Assembly (NCBI RefSeq): GCF_003031675.1
Contig: NZ_PYWX01000068.1
Span: 1-64,000, forward strand
Source of the DNA: Pseudomonas palleroniana
GTDB lineage: Bacteria; Pseudomonadota; Gammaproteobacteria; Pseudomonadales; Pseudomonadaceae
Direction of reading: 5' to 3'
DNA: 64,000 bases
The translations under genes were made by a program, and so were the position numbers. This document shows, one piece after another, positions 25,775 through 33,764 of the stretch (positions are counted from its first letter, which is position 1; every line of letters begins with the position of its first letter). A model generated the notes under the pieces. It did not search any database. It was not told the DNA's origin and was given only the letters and a program-made list of their open reading frames with translations.

Positions 25775-26366
25775 GTGCCGTCAGAAACGCGGTGTGTTTG
25801 AGGGCTTGGGAGAACATCGGCAGCGTGAAGTTTTCCGCCGCATGCTGTTGTTCATCGCTGAATGTGGCGGTGCAGTCGGTCAGGGTGATCACGTCGTACC
25901 CTTTTTCGTAACCCGATCGAACCGTGCCTTCGACGCAGCAATTGGTCAGGAACCCCGCGACCACCAGGTTCTGGATGCCGTTGTTACGCAGCACCAGGTC
26001 CAGGCCGGTGCTGGCGAACGCGTCCAGCCCACGCTTGCCCTCGACCAGGATGTCGGCAGGGTCGCGGCTCAGGGCGTCGCTGATCTCGGCGCCCCAACTC
26101 CCGGCGCGAAAGGCGCCGGCATCGACGACACCTTTGAGAATCCCGTAGGCGCGCAGGGTCAGCTCAGGGTAGCCGACGGCAAACTGGATCGGCATATGGA
26201 TGATGGTCACGCCGAGCTTGCGCGCCTGCTCAATGGTGGTGGCGGTGTTGGCCAGCATGTTGGAGGTTTGCATCACGTCTTTCACGGCATCGTGGAACAC
26301 GCCACCGGGCGTGGTGAAGTCGTTCTGGAATTCGATCAAGACGATTGCTGTTTTGTGGGCCTGCAT
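25752..26366 (-). CDS. Isochorismatase-like cysteine hydrolase
   Basis: 204 residues. The fold is shown by VLIEFQNDF (catalytic acidic residue is Glu here, most family members have Asp), VEGKRGLDAF (Lys) and AGFLTNCCVEGTVRSG (nucleophile Cys after the cis-peptide). Members hydrolyse amides or vinyl ethers (nicotinamidase, N-carbamoylsarcosine and similar). Substrate unknown. Convergent with treS; a single gene. Confidence 0.8.
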   Translation of the reverse strand: MQAHKTAIVLIEFQNDFTTPGGVFHDAVKDVMQTSNMLANTATTIEQARKLGVTIIHMPIQFAVGYPELTLRAYGILKGVVDAGAFRAGSWGAEISDALSRDPADILVEGKRGLDAFASTGLDLVLRNNGIQNLVVAGFLTNCCVEGTVRSGYEKGYDVITLTDCTATFSDEQQHAAENFTLPMFSQALKHTAFLTALKASENG

Positions 26367-26492
26367 GGTGTTTCTCCTGATGCGGGGTAATGGGGTCCGC
26401 TTAATCGTAGGCGATACGTGTCGTCGCCGCTGTTTCTCGTGACACGCTTGGCAGGCAGTCGCTCATGACCCAGCGGCCCGCATGGCGCGCAT

Positions 26493-27236
26493 TCATTTGG
26501 CATCGTGGAAAATAATCCCGAGGGTTCTGCGCTCGCCGCCATGCAGACGGCTGACCCCGTGGCGGACATTCACGCGGCAAAACCCTCGGGATGAGCGCGC
26601 CGGTCGGCTGTTCACTGCGAAAATCAACGCCTGGCCCTGTTCAAGCGCGATGACCTCGGCCTGGCCGGGCTGGTTGGCGCGGGTCTGGGTGAGGACGAAC
26701 TCGCCCCCTTCGAAATCCAGCCCCGGTTGATCCAGCAGAAATACGACCTGAAAGGGAAACACCTGCTCGCCATACAGGTCCTGGTGCAGGCAGGTGTAGT
26801 CATTTGCCCGATAACGCAGCATCAGCGGCGTGGGCCTGCATTGGCCCGCCTGATGACAAACGGCTTTGAAGGCGCTGTGGGTTTCGGGAAACCGTTGGCC
26901 AACGTTCAATGCCGAGTGCCAGCGGTTGGCGATGGGCGCCAGGTGGCTGTACAGCCGAGTTCGCAGGTCTTCGACGATGGGGGGCAGGGGATAACGAAAG
27001 TACTGGTATTCACCTCGGCCGAAGGCATGACGCTCCATGACGACACGGCTGCGAAAGTGCTCGCTGTTCGAGTAGAGCGCCGCCAGCTCCAGACAGGTCT
27101 GGCGATTGAGCAAGGGTGGCAGTCGCGCAAACCCGTGGGTCATCAGTGCGGCTTCGATTATCCGCCAATCCAGCTCTTCCAGGCTGGCCCCAGGGGCACC
27201 CGGGCTATCGAGCATCAGCTCATTTTGACGATTCAT
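26493..27236 (-). CDS. 2-oxoglutarate/Fe(II) oxygenase, nucleic-acid-type
   Basis: 247 residues. Double-stranded beta-helix dioxygenase with all iron ligands: His151 and Asp153 in CLHQDLYG and His226 in VRHGVSR; Arg236 or Arg237 in GGERRTLGIIF binds 2-oxoglutarate. It resembles the family Pfam calls Oxygenase-NA (DUF2086), predicted to act on nucleic acids. It is the last gene of a three-gene overlapping unit with an Ada-type zinc domain, pointing to alkylation damage repair or nucleic-acid modification. Family name is from memory; substrate inferred only. Confidence 0.72.
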   Translation of the reverse strand: MNRQNELMLDSPGAPGASLEELDWRIIEAALMTHGFARLPPLLNRQTCLELAALYSNSEHFRSRVVMERHAFGRGEYQYFRYPLPPIVEDLRTRLYSHLAPIANRWHSALNVGQRFPETHSAFKAVCHQAGQCRPTPLMLRYRANDYTCLHQDLYGEQVFPFQVVFLLDQPGLDFEGGEFVLTQTRANQPGQAEVIALEQGQALIFAVNSRPARSSRGFCRVNVRHGVSRLHGGERRTLGIIFHDAK

Positions 27237-27492
27237 TGTGTTTCCATCGCTGATATTCGGCAGGCATGCAGATGGCGCAAGGGCGATAGCCGGCGGCGAT
27301 TGCGTTGGGCTCGTCGAGGAAAAATACGCGGTTTTTCACATAGCCCCCGCGCGCGATCGCTTGCAGCGCCGCTCGGCAATCGAGCGTGCCGTAACGTTTG
27401 CCCGTTCGGTGGCCGCCCAGCGTGCCCGGTCGAGTGCTGGGGCAGGGTTGGCCTGCTCGGCTCAATAGCATCCAGACACGCTCGTTATCCAT
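27220..27492 (-). CDS. Stand-alone Ada-type zinc-binding domain protein
   Basis: 90 residues resembling the N-terminal methylphosphotriester domain of Ada: GTLDCRAA, NRVFFLDEPNAIAAGYRPCAIC and MPAEYQRWK. Cys39, Cys72 and Cys75 are visible; the CxxxC spacing of E. coli Ada Cys38/Cys42 is not kept, so the fourth ligand is unclear. There is no helix-turn-helix or methyltransferase domain. It overlaps its downstream oxygenase by 17 bases and its upstream partner by 8, indicating co-translation. A role in sensing or repairing methylated DNA backbone is plausible. Confidence 0.75.
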   Translation of the reverse strand: MDNERVWMLLSRAGQPCPSTRPGTLGGHRTGKRYGTLDCRAALQAIARGGYVKNRVFFLDEPNAIAAGYRPCAICMPAEYQRWKHNESSK

Positions 27493-28081
27493 GGACTCGC
27501 TCCGATGTGCAGTGAAAGTTCAGGAAAAACCCGACCCGTTCGCCGCTTCGAACCCGGCTGATAGCGCGTTTCATCGTGACGCGGTAGTAGCCCTTGCGGC
27601 CTTTGAAGGGCCGGTGCGCCGTGGTGATGATTGCGAGATCACCCAGCCGCAGGGGCACCACCATCGGGCGTGACTGCATCCTCGGTCGCTGCTCGATCAG
27701 CACCAACTCACCACCGGTGAAGTCCTGGCCTGGAGAGGACAGCAGGGCGGTCAACTGAAACGCAAACCCCCGTTCGTCATCGATGGCCTGCCCAAGCGCC
27801 AGAGACTCGCCTTCACGCAAGCACATCAGCGGCGAGGAGGGTTGCCGCTGATCGGTTGAGCGTTGTAGCGGGAAGCCGTAGGGCCGTCCGGCGATCAGGT
27901 TCCATTGGTTTGCGATCTGCGCCAGCGGCGCATAAAACTCCTGCCTGAGGCTGTTCAGCAGTGCCGGGAGCTGTTCCCGCGCCCTGTTGGGTGGGCCCAG
28001 GAAACCCGGCAGCACGGCGAAGCCTTGCTGGTCGAGCTCCACGCGGAGACTTTGCCAATCCAGGGTGTCGATTCGGTTCAT
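27485..28081 (-). CDS. 2OG-Fe(II) oxygenase paralogue lacking the iron-binding triad
   Basis: 198 residues from ATG 28081. It aligns with the oxygenase at 26493-27236 around GFAFQLTALLSSPGQDFTGGEL and ISRVRSGERVGFF, with a constant offset of 54 residues. The His-x-Asp pair becomes Gly97/Ala99 and the distal His becomes Arg172, while the 2OG-binding Arg182 remains. It therefore cannot hold iron in the usual way and looks like a pseudo-enzyme, possibly a regulatory or structural partner. First gene of the three-gene unit. The reading frame is intact, so it is not simply decaying. Confidence 0.72.
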   Translation of the reverse strand: MNRIDTLDWQSLRVELDQQGFAVLPGFLGPPNRAREQLPALLNSLRQEFYAPLAQIANQWNLIAGRPYGFPLQRSTDQRQPSSPLMCLREGESLALGQAIDDERGFAFQLTALLSSPGQDFTGGELVLIEQRPRMQSRPMVVPLRLGDLAIITTAHRPFKGRKGYYRVTMKRAISRVRSGERVGFFLNFHCTSERVHG

Positions 28082-28249
28082 GCGGGTTTCCTGCGTTCGA
28101 CGGCCATTACCGGTGTCGCGGCCGTAAACACAGCGTAGGGAACCCGTTGAGTGGCTGAAACTCCGGTTCTTGCGGTGGAAGTTCAAGCGCTGTTTAATCA
28201 ACCGCACCTGTGCCCCACGTGGGTACGTTCAGATTCCGGGAGAGCATGG

Positions 28250-28801
28250 ATGCAATCGCTGCCTGTCGCTGCGTCAATCGTTGGGGATTCACTGGAGCTG
28301 CGTCCACTGGAACCCGGGGATTTTGACGCGCTGTATAACGTCGCATCCGACCCTTTGATCTGGGCGCAGCACCCCAGCCCTACGCGTTATCAGGAAACGG
28401 TCTTTCGCGAATGGTTCAAGGAAGCCCTGACGTCGAACAGCGTGTTGGTGGTGATCGACCGTTCAAGCGGCAAGGTCGTCGGCAGTTCGCGCTATTACGA
28501 ATTCAGCGAGAAGACTCGTGAGGTTGCTATCGGCTACACCTTTCTGGCCCGAGAAAAGTGGGGCGGCGGGGCGAACGCAGAACTCAAGCGCCTGATGCTC
28601 GAGCATGCCTTCCAGTGGGTCGACACGGTCTGGTTTCACATCGCGGCGCAAAATATCCGTTCGCAACGGGCCATGGAGAAAATCGGCGGGAAGTTCTCCC
28701 ACTCGTCGATCAAACAGCTGGCCGTCGGCACGCAGGAAAACTTCTTTTACAAGGTCGAACGCGCCACGTTCGCGCGTCGGCACTCGGTGAGCGATACCTG
28801 A
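28250..28801 (+). CDS. GNAT-family N-acetyltransferase (RimJ/RimL-like)
   Basis: 183 residues from ATG 28250; the frame begins at 28151 but the extra 33 residues are not family-like. Acetyltransferase core: LELRPLEPGDFDALYNVASDP, IGYTFLAREKWGGGANAELKRLM (acetyl-CoA pyrophosphate loop region) and NIRSQRAMEKIGGKF, the N-x-x-S-x-x-x-x-E-K-x-G motif of RimJ/RimL proteins. Probable cytoplasmic acetylation of an amino group; substrate unknown. The stop is 2 bases from the convergent LysR gene. Confidence 0.82.
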   Translation: MQSLPVAASIVGDSLELRPLEPGDFDALYNVASDPLIWAQHPSPTRYQETVFREWFKEALTSNSVLVVIDRSSGKVVGSSRYYEFSEKTREVAIGYTFLAREKWGGGANAELKRLMLEHAFQWVDTVWFHIAAQNIRSQRAMEKIGGKFSHSSIKQLAVGTQENFFYKVERATFARRHSVSDT

Positions 28802-28803
28802 AC

Positions 28804-29715
28804 TCAGGCCGGGTTTTTCTGCTCAGCCAGCGCCAGTACCTGGCGGCGGAAAACGCTGACGATCGGGCGCAGGTCCACCTTGTGCCAGGCGGCCCAGAGC
28901 CTGACGCAGGGCCTGAACCAATCCAGCTCGCGCAGCACCACCGTCGGGCCTGCGCTGGTGGCCAGGCTGCTTTGCACCATGGCCAGGCCAAGTCCGGCGG
29001 ACACCAGCCCGAGCACGCTCAAGGGGTCGGTCGCCTCCAGCGACAGCCGTGGGACGAAGCCGGCATCGGCGCACCGGGCGATGAAGTCGTCGCGTTTATT
29101 GATCGAGTCGGGTTGGCTGCCGGTGATGATCCATTCCTGTTCATGCAGGTCGGCGGGGGTGAGTTCGAGCTTGGCCGCCAGCGGGTGTTCGGTCGGGATC
29201 GCCAGCAGCATGGGGTCGTTAAGCACGGGGCGGGCGAGCAGGTCGGGGTCGTTGTCCGGCGGGGGTTCGCAGACCAGCGCGATGTCCAGGCTGCGTTGGC
29301 GCAGACCTTCGAACTGCTCGCGCGGGGTCATGTTGTAGAGGGCAATATGGATCTGTGGGCGCTCGGCACGGATCGCCCGCACCGCGCCAGGCAACACGCC
29401 GGCATGGATGGCGTGGTTGACGTAGCCGATGCACAGGCCGCCTTCCTCGCCACGCCCCAGGCGCTTGCCCAGGGACTCCAGGCGCTCGGCGTGCTTGAGC
29501 AGGCCGCGCGCCTCGGACAGGAAGGTGCGCCCGTCGGCGGTGAGGAACAGCCGCTGGTTACGCCGTTCGAACAAGGCCAGGCCCAGATGATCTTCAAGCT
29601 GGGCGATCTGCCGGCTCAGAGGCGATTGGGAAATGTGCAGTTGTTCCGCTGCGCGGCCGACGTTTTCGCATTCGGCGACGGCGACGAAGTAGCGCAGCTG
29701 ACGTAGATCTTGCAT
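28804..29715 (-). CDS. LysR-family transcriptional regulator
   Basis: 303 residues from ATG 29715. N-terminal winged helix-turn-helix LRQLRYFVAVAECENVGRAA, QLHISQSPLSRQIAQLEDHLG and LFERRNQRLFLT, resembling the BenM/CatR-type start. The effector domain spans about residues 90-295. It is divergent from the hoxX-like gene across a 266-base region, so it is the natural candidate to control it. The inducer is unknown. Confidence 0.85.
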   Translation of the reverse strand: MQDLRQLRYFVAVAECENVGRAAEQLHISQSPLSRQIAQLEDHLGLALFERRNQRLFLTADGRTFLSEARGLLKHAERLESLGKRLGRGEEGGLCIGYVNHAIHAGVLPGAVRAIRAERPQIHIALYNMTPREQFEGLRQRSLDIALVCEPPPDNDPDLLARPVLNDPMLLAIPTEHPLAAKLELTPADLHEQEWIITGSQPDSINKRDDFIARCADAGFVPRLSLEATDPLSVLGLVSAGLGLAMVQSSLATSAGPTVVLRELDWFRPCVRLWAAWHKVDLRPIVSVFRRQVLALAEQKNPA

Positions 29716-29981
29716 GGTAGCTCCTGGTAATTGCCTTACCTTGTTACCTGGGGTGATGAACCTCGAACGCCGCCATCCTATGCTGCTGTTATAAAGACCG
29801 TCCAGGTCATAATTCGACAGACTTGAGACCATCCGTGCATCTCTATCTTCTCTCAACCGGCTCAAGCTTGATCTCGATCAGGTGACCGCCCCGGTTCTCC
29901 CTCTACCTTGGCGTCTCCATCAAAGGCCAGGGAAGGCTGAATGAATGCCACTGGCCGCGCATTCTCAAGGAAGAGTCCGTC

Positions 29982-31700
29982 ATGCGATCAATGAAGATCA
30001 TCTTGTTGTCATCGGCGTTCAACGGTTTGACCCAGCGCGCCTGGTTGGACCTGCGCCAATCAGGTTACGACCCCAGCGTGGTGTTGTTTACGGATGAGGC
30101 TACGGTGTGCCGGCAAATCGAGGCGTCGGCGGCCGATCTGGTGATCTGTCCCTTTCTCAAGGACCGCGTACCGGAGCAACTGTGGAGCAATCCGGATCGC
30201 CCAATTGTGATTATTCATCCGGGTATCGTCGGTGACCGTGGCGCCAGCGCGCTGGACTGGGCCATCACCCAGCAGCTCGGCCGTTGGGGCGTCACGGCGC
30301 TGCAGGCGGTCGAAGAAATGGATGCGGGGCCGGTCTGGTCGACGTTTGAATTCGACATGCCCGCCGATGTGCGCAAATCCGAGTTGTACAACGGTGCGGT
30401 GAGTGACGCGGCAATCTATTGCATTCGCGACGTGGTGGAAAAATTCGCCGGCGGTTTCGTCCCCACGCCGCTCGATTACACGCAACCCAGCGTCGTCGGG
30501 CGTTTGCAGCCGAATATGAAGCAGATCGACCGTGCCTTCAGTTGGCATGACTGCGCACGGTTCATCAAGCGCAGCATCGACGCCGCCGACGGGCAGCCCG
30601 GTGTGTTGGCGAGTCTCGCGGGTGGGCAGTATTACCTGTACGACGCACACCTGGATGCCCGTTGCGGCCTGCCGGGAGATATCCTCGCGGTTCAGGACGA
30701 CGCGGTGCTGGTGGCCGCCGGCGATCGGAGCGTGTGGATCGGTTCGCTCAAACGCAAGGCCCAGCCAGGGGAGGAGACCTTCAAGTTGCCGGCACGCCAG
30801 GTGCTCGCCGGCCTGTTGAGGGATGTTCCGGTGCTGGACGGTTCAATCGCCGCCCAAGGGACTGATGAGTCGGCCTATCAACCGATTCGTTACCGCGAGT
30901 TCGGCCACGTTGGCGAACTGACCTTCGAGTTCTACAACGGCGCCATGAGCACCGAACAATGCGTGCGGCTGGTGGCTGCGCTGCGTTGGGCCAAGGCGCG
31001 GGACACCCAGGTGCTGTTGATCAAGGGCGGGCGCGGGAGCTTTTCCAACGGTGTGCATCTCAACGTCATCCAGGCTGCGCCCGTACCGGGGCTGGAGGCC
31101 TGGGCCAATATCCAGGCGATCGACGATGTGTGCCAGGAGTTGCTGACGGCCCGGCAGCTGGTGGTCAGTGGCTTGACCGGCAGCGCAGGGGCGGGCGGCG
31201 TGATGCTGGCGCTGGCGGCAGACATCGTGTTCGCCCGTGCAGGTGTCGTGTTGAACCCGCATTACAAGACCATGGGCCTCTACGGCTCTGAGTATTGGAC
31301 CTACAGCCTGCCTCGCGCTGTCGGCAGCGAACTTGCCCACACACTCACCGAAGAATGCCTGCCGATCAGCGCCGTGCAGGCACGGCAGTGGGGGATGGTC
31401 CAGGATATCGGCCCACGTTGCCCGCAGGAGTTCGGCCGCTGGTTGGCGCAAGAAGCGCAACGTACGTTGACTGATGGAAAGTACGCAACGCATCGCGCAC
31501 GCAAAGCCGATAAGGACTTCGCACAGATTGAGCGTTGCCGTGACCACGAACTGGCCCAGATGCAGTTGGACATGGTGCACAACCGCCAGCAGTTTGCCGA
31601 GAAGTGCCGCAACTTTGTGTTCAAGCGCAAGAGCTGCCAGACACCGCAGCGTTTGATTGCGGCATGGGCGGTGTCGCGTGAGAGCGTGTTGGTCGCCTGA
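29982..31700 (+). CDS. HoxX-like protein (formyltransferase + crotonase fusion)
   Basis: 572 residues. The N-terminal formyl-tetrahydrofolate-dependent transferase domain (about 1-270) has IIHPGIVGDRG with His79 and EEMDAGPVWS with the catalytic Asp. The C-terminal enoyl-CoA-hydratase/crotonase domain (about 290-520) has LIKGGRGSFSNGVHLNVI and GSAGAGGVMLALAADIVFAR. This two-domain layout is HoxX, which makes the CO ligand of [NiFe] hydrogenase from formyl-tetrahydrofolate in aerobes. No hydrogenase or hyp genes occur in the window, so here it is an orphan and may have another role. A GGAAGAG ribosome site precedes ATG 29982. Divergent LysR gene upstream. Confidence 0.82.
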   Translation: MRSMKIILLSSAFNGLTQRAWLDLRQSGYDPSVVLFTDEATVCRQIEASAADLVICPFLKDRVPEQLWSNPDRPIVIIHPGIVGDRGASALDWAITQQLGRWGVTALQAVEEMDAGPVWSTFEFDMPADVRKSELYNGAVSDAAIYCIRDVVEKFAGGFVPTPLDYTQPSVVGRLQPNMKQIDRAFSWHDCARFIKRSIDAADGQPGVLASLAGGQYYLYDAHLDARCGLPGDILAVQDDAVLVAAGDRSVWIGSLKRKAQPGEETFKLPARQVLAGLLRDVPVLDGSIAAQGTDESAYQPIRYREFGHVGELTFEFYNGAMSTEQCVRLVAALRWAKARDTQVLLIKGGRGSFSNGVHLNVIQAAPVPGLEAWANIQAIDDVCQELLTARQLVVSGLTGSAGAGGVMLALAADIVFARAGVVLNPHYKTMGLYGSEYWTYSLPRAVGSELAHTLTEECLPISAVQARQWGMVQDIGPRCPQEFGRWLAQEAQRTLTDGKYATHRARKADKDFAQIERCRDHELAQMQLDMVHNRQQFAEKCRNFVFKRKSCQTPQRLIAAWAVSRESVLVA

Positions 31701-31816
31701 TAGCGCCATTGTGCTCGGCATCGTGTCGCGAGGTCGTAGGCTCAAGCACTCTGAAAAAGGGAATTTGGGCAGGACGGTACGGTCCTACGATTTCAAATGT
31801 TGCTTGGAGGCGCGCG

Positions 31817-32218
31817 ATGCCACACAAGAGCCTTCGGGTAGACGATAACGTTTCTGCAGATATTTCTGATCATCCAAAAGACATCTTTTTTGCTGCAGTC
31901 GAAACGACTCGTATGCCGATGATCGTCACCGACCCCAATGCGCCGGACAACCCGATCATATTCGCCAACCAGGCGTTTCTGGAAATGATCGGTTACGCGC
32001 ATGATGAGATTGTCGGGAAAAATTGCCGCTTTCTCCAAGGCGTCGAGACCGATAGAGAAGTGGTGAATTCCATCAGGGATGCGGTAAAAAATAAGCAGGA
32101 GTTTTCGACCGAAGTTCTTAACTATAAGAAAGATGGAAGCAGTTTCTGGAATGCGCTTTTCATCTCGCCTATTCAAAATGAAAAAGGCGATGTGATTTAT
32201 TTTTTGCATCGCAGTTAG
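31817..32218 (+). pseudogene. LOV blue-light photoreceptor, truncated by a frameshift
   Basis: 133 residues from ATG 31817 (GGAGG upstream). A near-complete LOV domain: PMIVTDPNAPDNPIIFANQA, the flavin-adduct motif GKNCRFLQG with Cys70, and KDGSSFWNALFISPI. The usual next residues are YFFASQL. Here a run of six T (32200-32205) gives YFLHRS and a stop; one more T would restore YFFASQL and then stop at 32236. The J-alpha helix and the histidine-kinase part typical of Pseudomonas LOV kinases are absent downstream. It could still bind FMN as a short LOV protein, or be a sequencing error plus truncation. Confidence 0.72.
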
Positions 32219-32220
32219 CT

Positions 32221-32637
32221 TCAACGAATTCGTAACTGCACGGCGCTAAACAAGTACATACCAGTCAACATGGCTAATGCGAAAATTATGATTTTCCATT
32301 GTCCAGTGAGCAAAATAGCGACCGCAGGCCCTGGGCATATACCCGCGATTCCCCAGCCAATACCGAATACCAGGCTACCGCCGACCAAGCGCGCGTCCAA
32401 TTTGGTTTTCACGGGTAGTTGCATGCGAGCACCCAGCAAGGATTTCTTGTTCATACGTGCCCAATTGAGGGGGATAACCGCTACTCCGATGGCTCCAAGC
32501 ATCACTAGGCCAAGTGAAGGATCCCAAGCACCGGTTACATCAAGAAAGGCTAATACTTTGGCAGGATTCGCCATGCCTGCCAGCAGTAACCCTAACCCGA
32601 AGGTCAAACCGGAAAAAAATGCGGTCAACTTAGTCAT
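32221..32637 (-). CDS. YeeE/YedE-type transporter subunit (DUF6691)
   Basis: 138 residues from ATG 32637. Four hydrophobic helices with FFSGLTFGLGLLLAGMANPAKV and GIGWGIAGICPGPA (conserved Cys in the GICPGP motif). Together with the upstream partner it makes the two-protein form of the YeeE sulfur transporter (PmpB-like), thought to move thiosulfate or related sulfur species. The start lies one base from the partner's stop. It converges on the truncated LOV gene with almost no gap. Confidence 0.82.
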   Translation of the reverse strand: MTKLTAFFSGLTFGLGLLLAGMANPAKVLAFLDVTGAWDPSLGLVMLGAIGVAVIPLNWARMNKKSLLGARMQLPVKTKLDARLVGGSLVFGIGWGIAGICPGPAVAILLTGQWKIIIFALAMLTGMYLFSAVQLRIR

Positions 32638-32638
32638 C

Positions 32639-33073
32639 TCAAGCTCCCAGCACATGACGAATGACGTATACCGTTGCAAAGCCGGCAGTCATGAAGCAAA
32701 CCGTTGCAACGATGGAGCGAGGAGACAATCGGGAGATCCCACAGACACCATGACCACTTGTACAGCCCGAACCGTAGCGTGTTCCCACGCCAACGAGCAG
32801 ACCCGCAATAATCAGGGCAAACCACTGTGCCTTGATCTCAATATCCGGCAGTACGGTAAATACCCCCCAAAGCAGTGGCGCAATCAACAGGCCAAAAATA
32901 AATAGTGCTTTCTCACTCCAGCCTTCGCTGCCTAACTGAATTACGTCCCCAAGCAAGCCGCTGATACCCGCGATGCGGCCATTTGCCAGAACGAATAGGC
33001 TGACAGCTAGCCCTATCAAGGCTCCCCCGCCTAGAGAAGTCCATGGTGTGAAGTTGATCCAGTCAATAATCAT
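32639..33073 (-). CDS. YeeE/YedE-family transporter subunit
   Basis: 144 residues, four to five helices, containing GSGCTSGHGVCGISRLS with the conserved cysteines of YeeE pores (Cys in GCTSGHG and VCG). PmpA-like half of the split sulfur transporter, inner membrane. ATG 33073 has an AGGAG site. Usual partners (a BigR-type repressor, persulfide dioxygenase) are missing here, so the regulator is not obvious. Confidence 0.83.
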   Translation of the reverse strand: MIIDWINFTPWTSLGGGALIGLAVSLFVLANGRIAGISGLLGDVIQLGSEGWSEKALFIFGLLIAPLLWGVFTVLPDIEIKAQWFALIIAGLLVGVGTRYGSGCTSGHGVCGISRLSPRSIVATVCFMTAGFATVYVIRHVLGA

Positions 33074-33764
33074 TTTTATCTCCTAAACCGATGGTGGCGT
33101 GTGTAATTAATTTTTTGGAAAGTATCATCTCTTTCGTTCAAGGAGGCGAATCTTAATTTATTTATTTTGTACAGTATGGCATCTAGCATTACATTAATTG
33201 TTTTTATAAAAAAGCACCTGCGGCGCAGTCAGTAAGCATTGATTTCGAAAGTTTTTCCATGAATTACCGCTATTGTTCTAGCATCAATTTATTCCAAATG
33301 ATTTGCGGAGGCTTTTCCTGGGGCTTAATTTTATATGGTTCTGTTTTTTCTTTAGCTGTACTTGTTTCTTGTGAGTTTTGAGCTGCGCGCCTTTTTAATG
33401 TTTCTGAATCTTCAGTGGAGCTGCTCTCCAACGAATCTGACGCCTCACTTTCGATGCAGATTTTTTCATTTTTTAATTTTTCATGCGTTGGTGAATGTCC
33501 AGCGCTTGATAGTTTGTCAGTACTCATTAGTCATCAACGTAGGGTGCGGATGTTGGTTAAAAGTTTCCAGGTGGAAAAGTCAATTTGACTCGCTTATGTC
33601 TGTTATTAGCTTTCCTGAATGTGCTGCTTCAAATAGTGTAGTTAATGGGCGAGTCGTAGTTTTATGTGCACAGGTTTATGGCTTGAGTTGCCAGTCAGCA
33701 TCGCTGACCGGCATTACCAGCTAAAGGGAATTTATGAGCCTTGCTGACTAGTTGGATTAACTGA
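33074..33764. other. AT-rich stretch without a confident gene
   Basis: About 690 bases of markedly AT-rich sequence between the sulfur transporter and the quinone oxidoreductase. The only candidates are a low-complexity frame on the minus strand (listed separately) and an overlapping plus-strand frame with a Cys/Phe-rich, non-protein-like composition. No ribosome site, tRNA or clear repeat. Such DNA is a typical MvaT/MvaU binding region. Confidence 0.5.
33270..33527 (-). CDS. Possible small hydrophilic protein
   Basis: An 85-residue frame from MSTDKLSSAGHSP to NKLMLEQ, rich in Ser, Glu and Lys (SEASDSLESSSTEDSETLKRR) and likely disordered. No hydrophobic segment, no recognised domain and no convincing ribosome site before ATG 33527. 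It may be a chance frame in AT-rich DNA. Confidence 0.3.
   Translation of the reverse strand: MSTDKLSSAGHSPTHEKLKNEKICIESEASDSLESSSTEDSETLKRRAAQNSQETSTAKEKTEPYKIKPQEKPPQIIWNKLMLEQ

Noticed and set aside
33362..33724. A 120-codon plus-strand frame
   Set aside because: Cys/Phe/Trp-rich text without ribosome site or domain in AT-rich DNA; probably chance.
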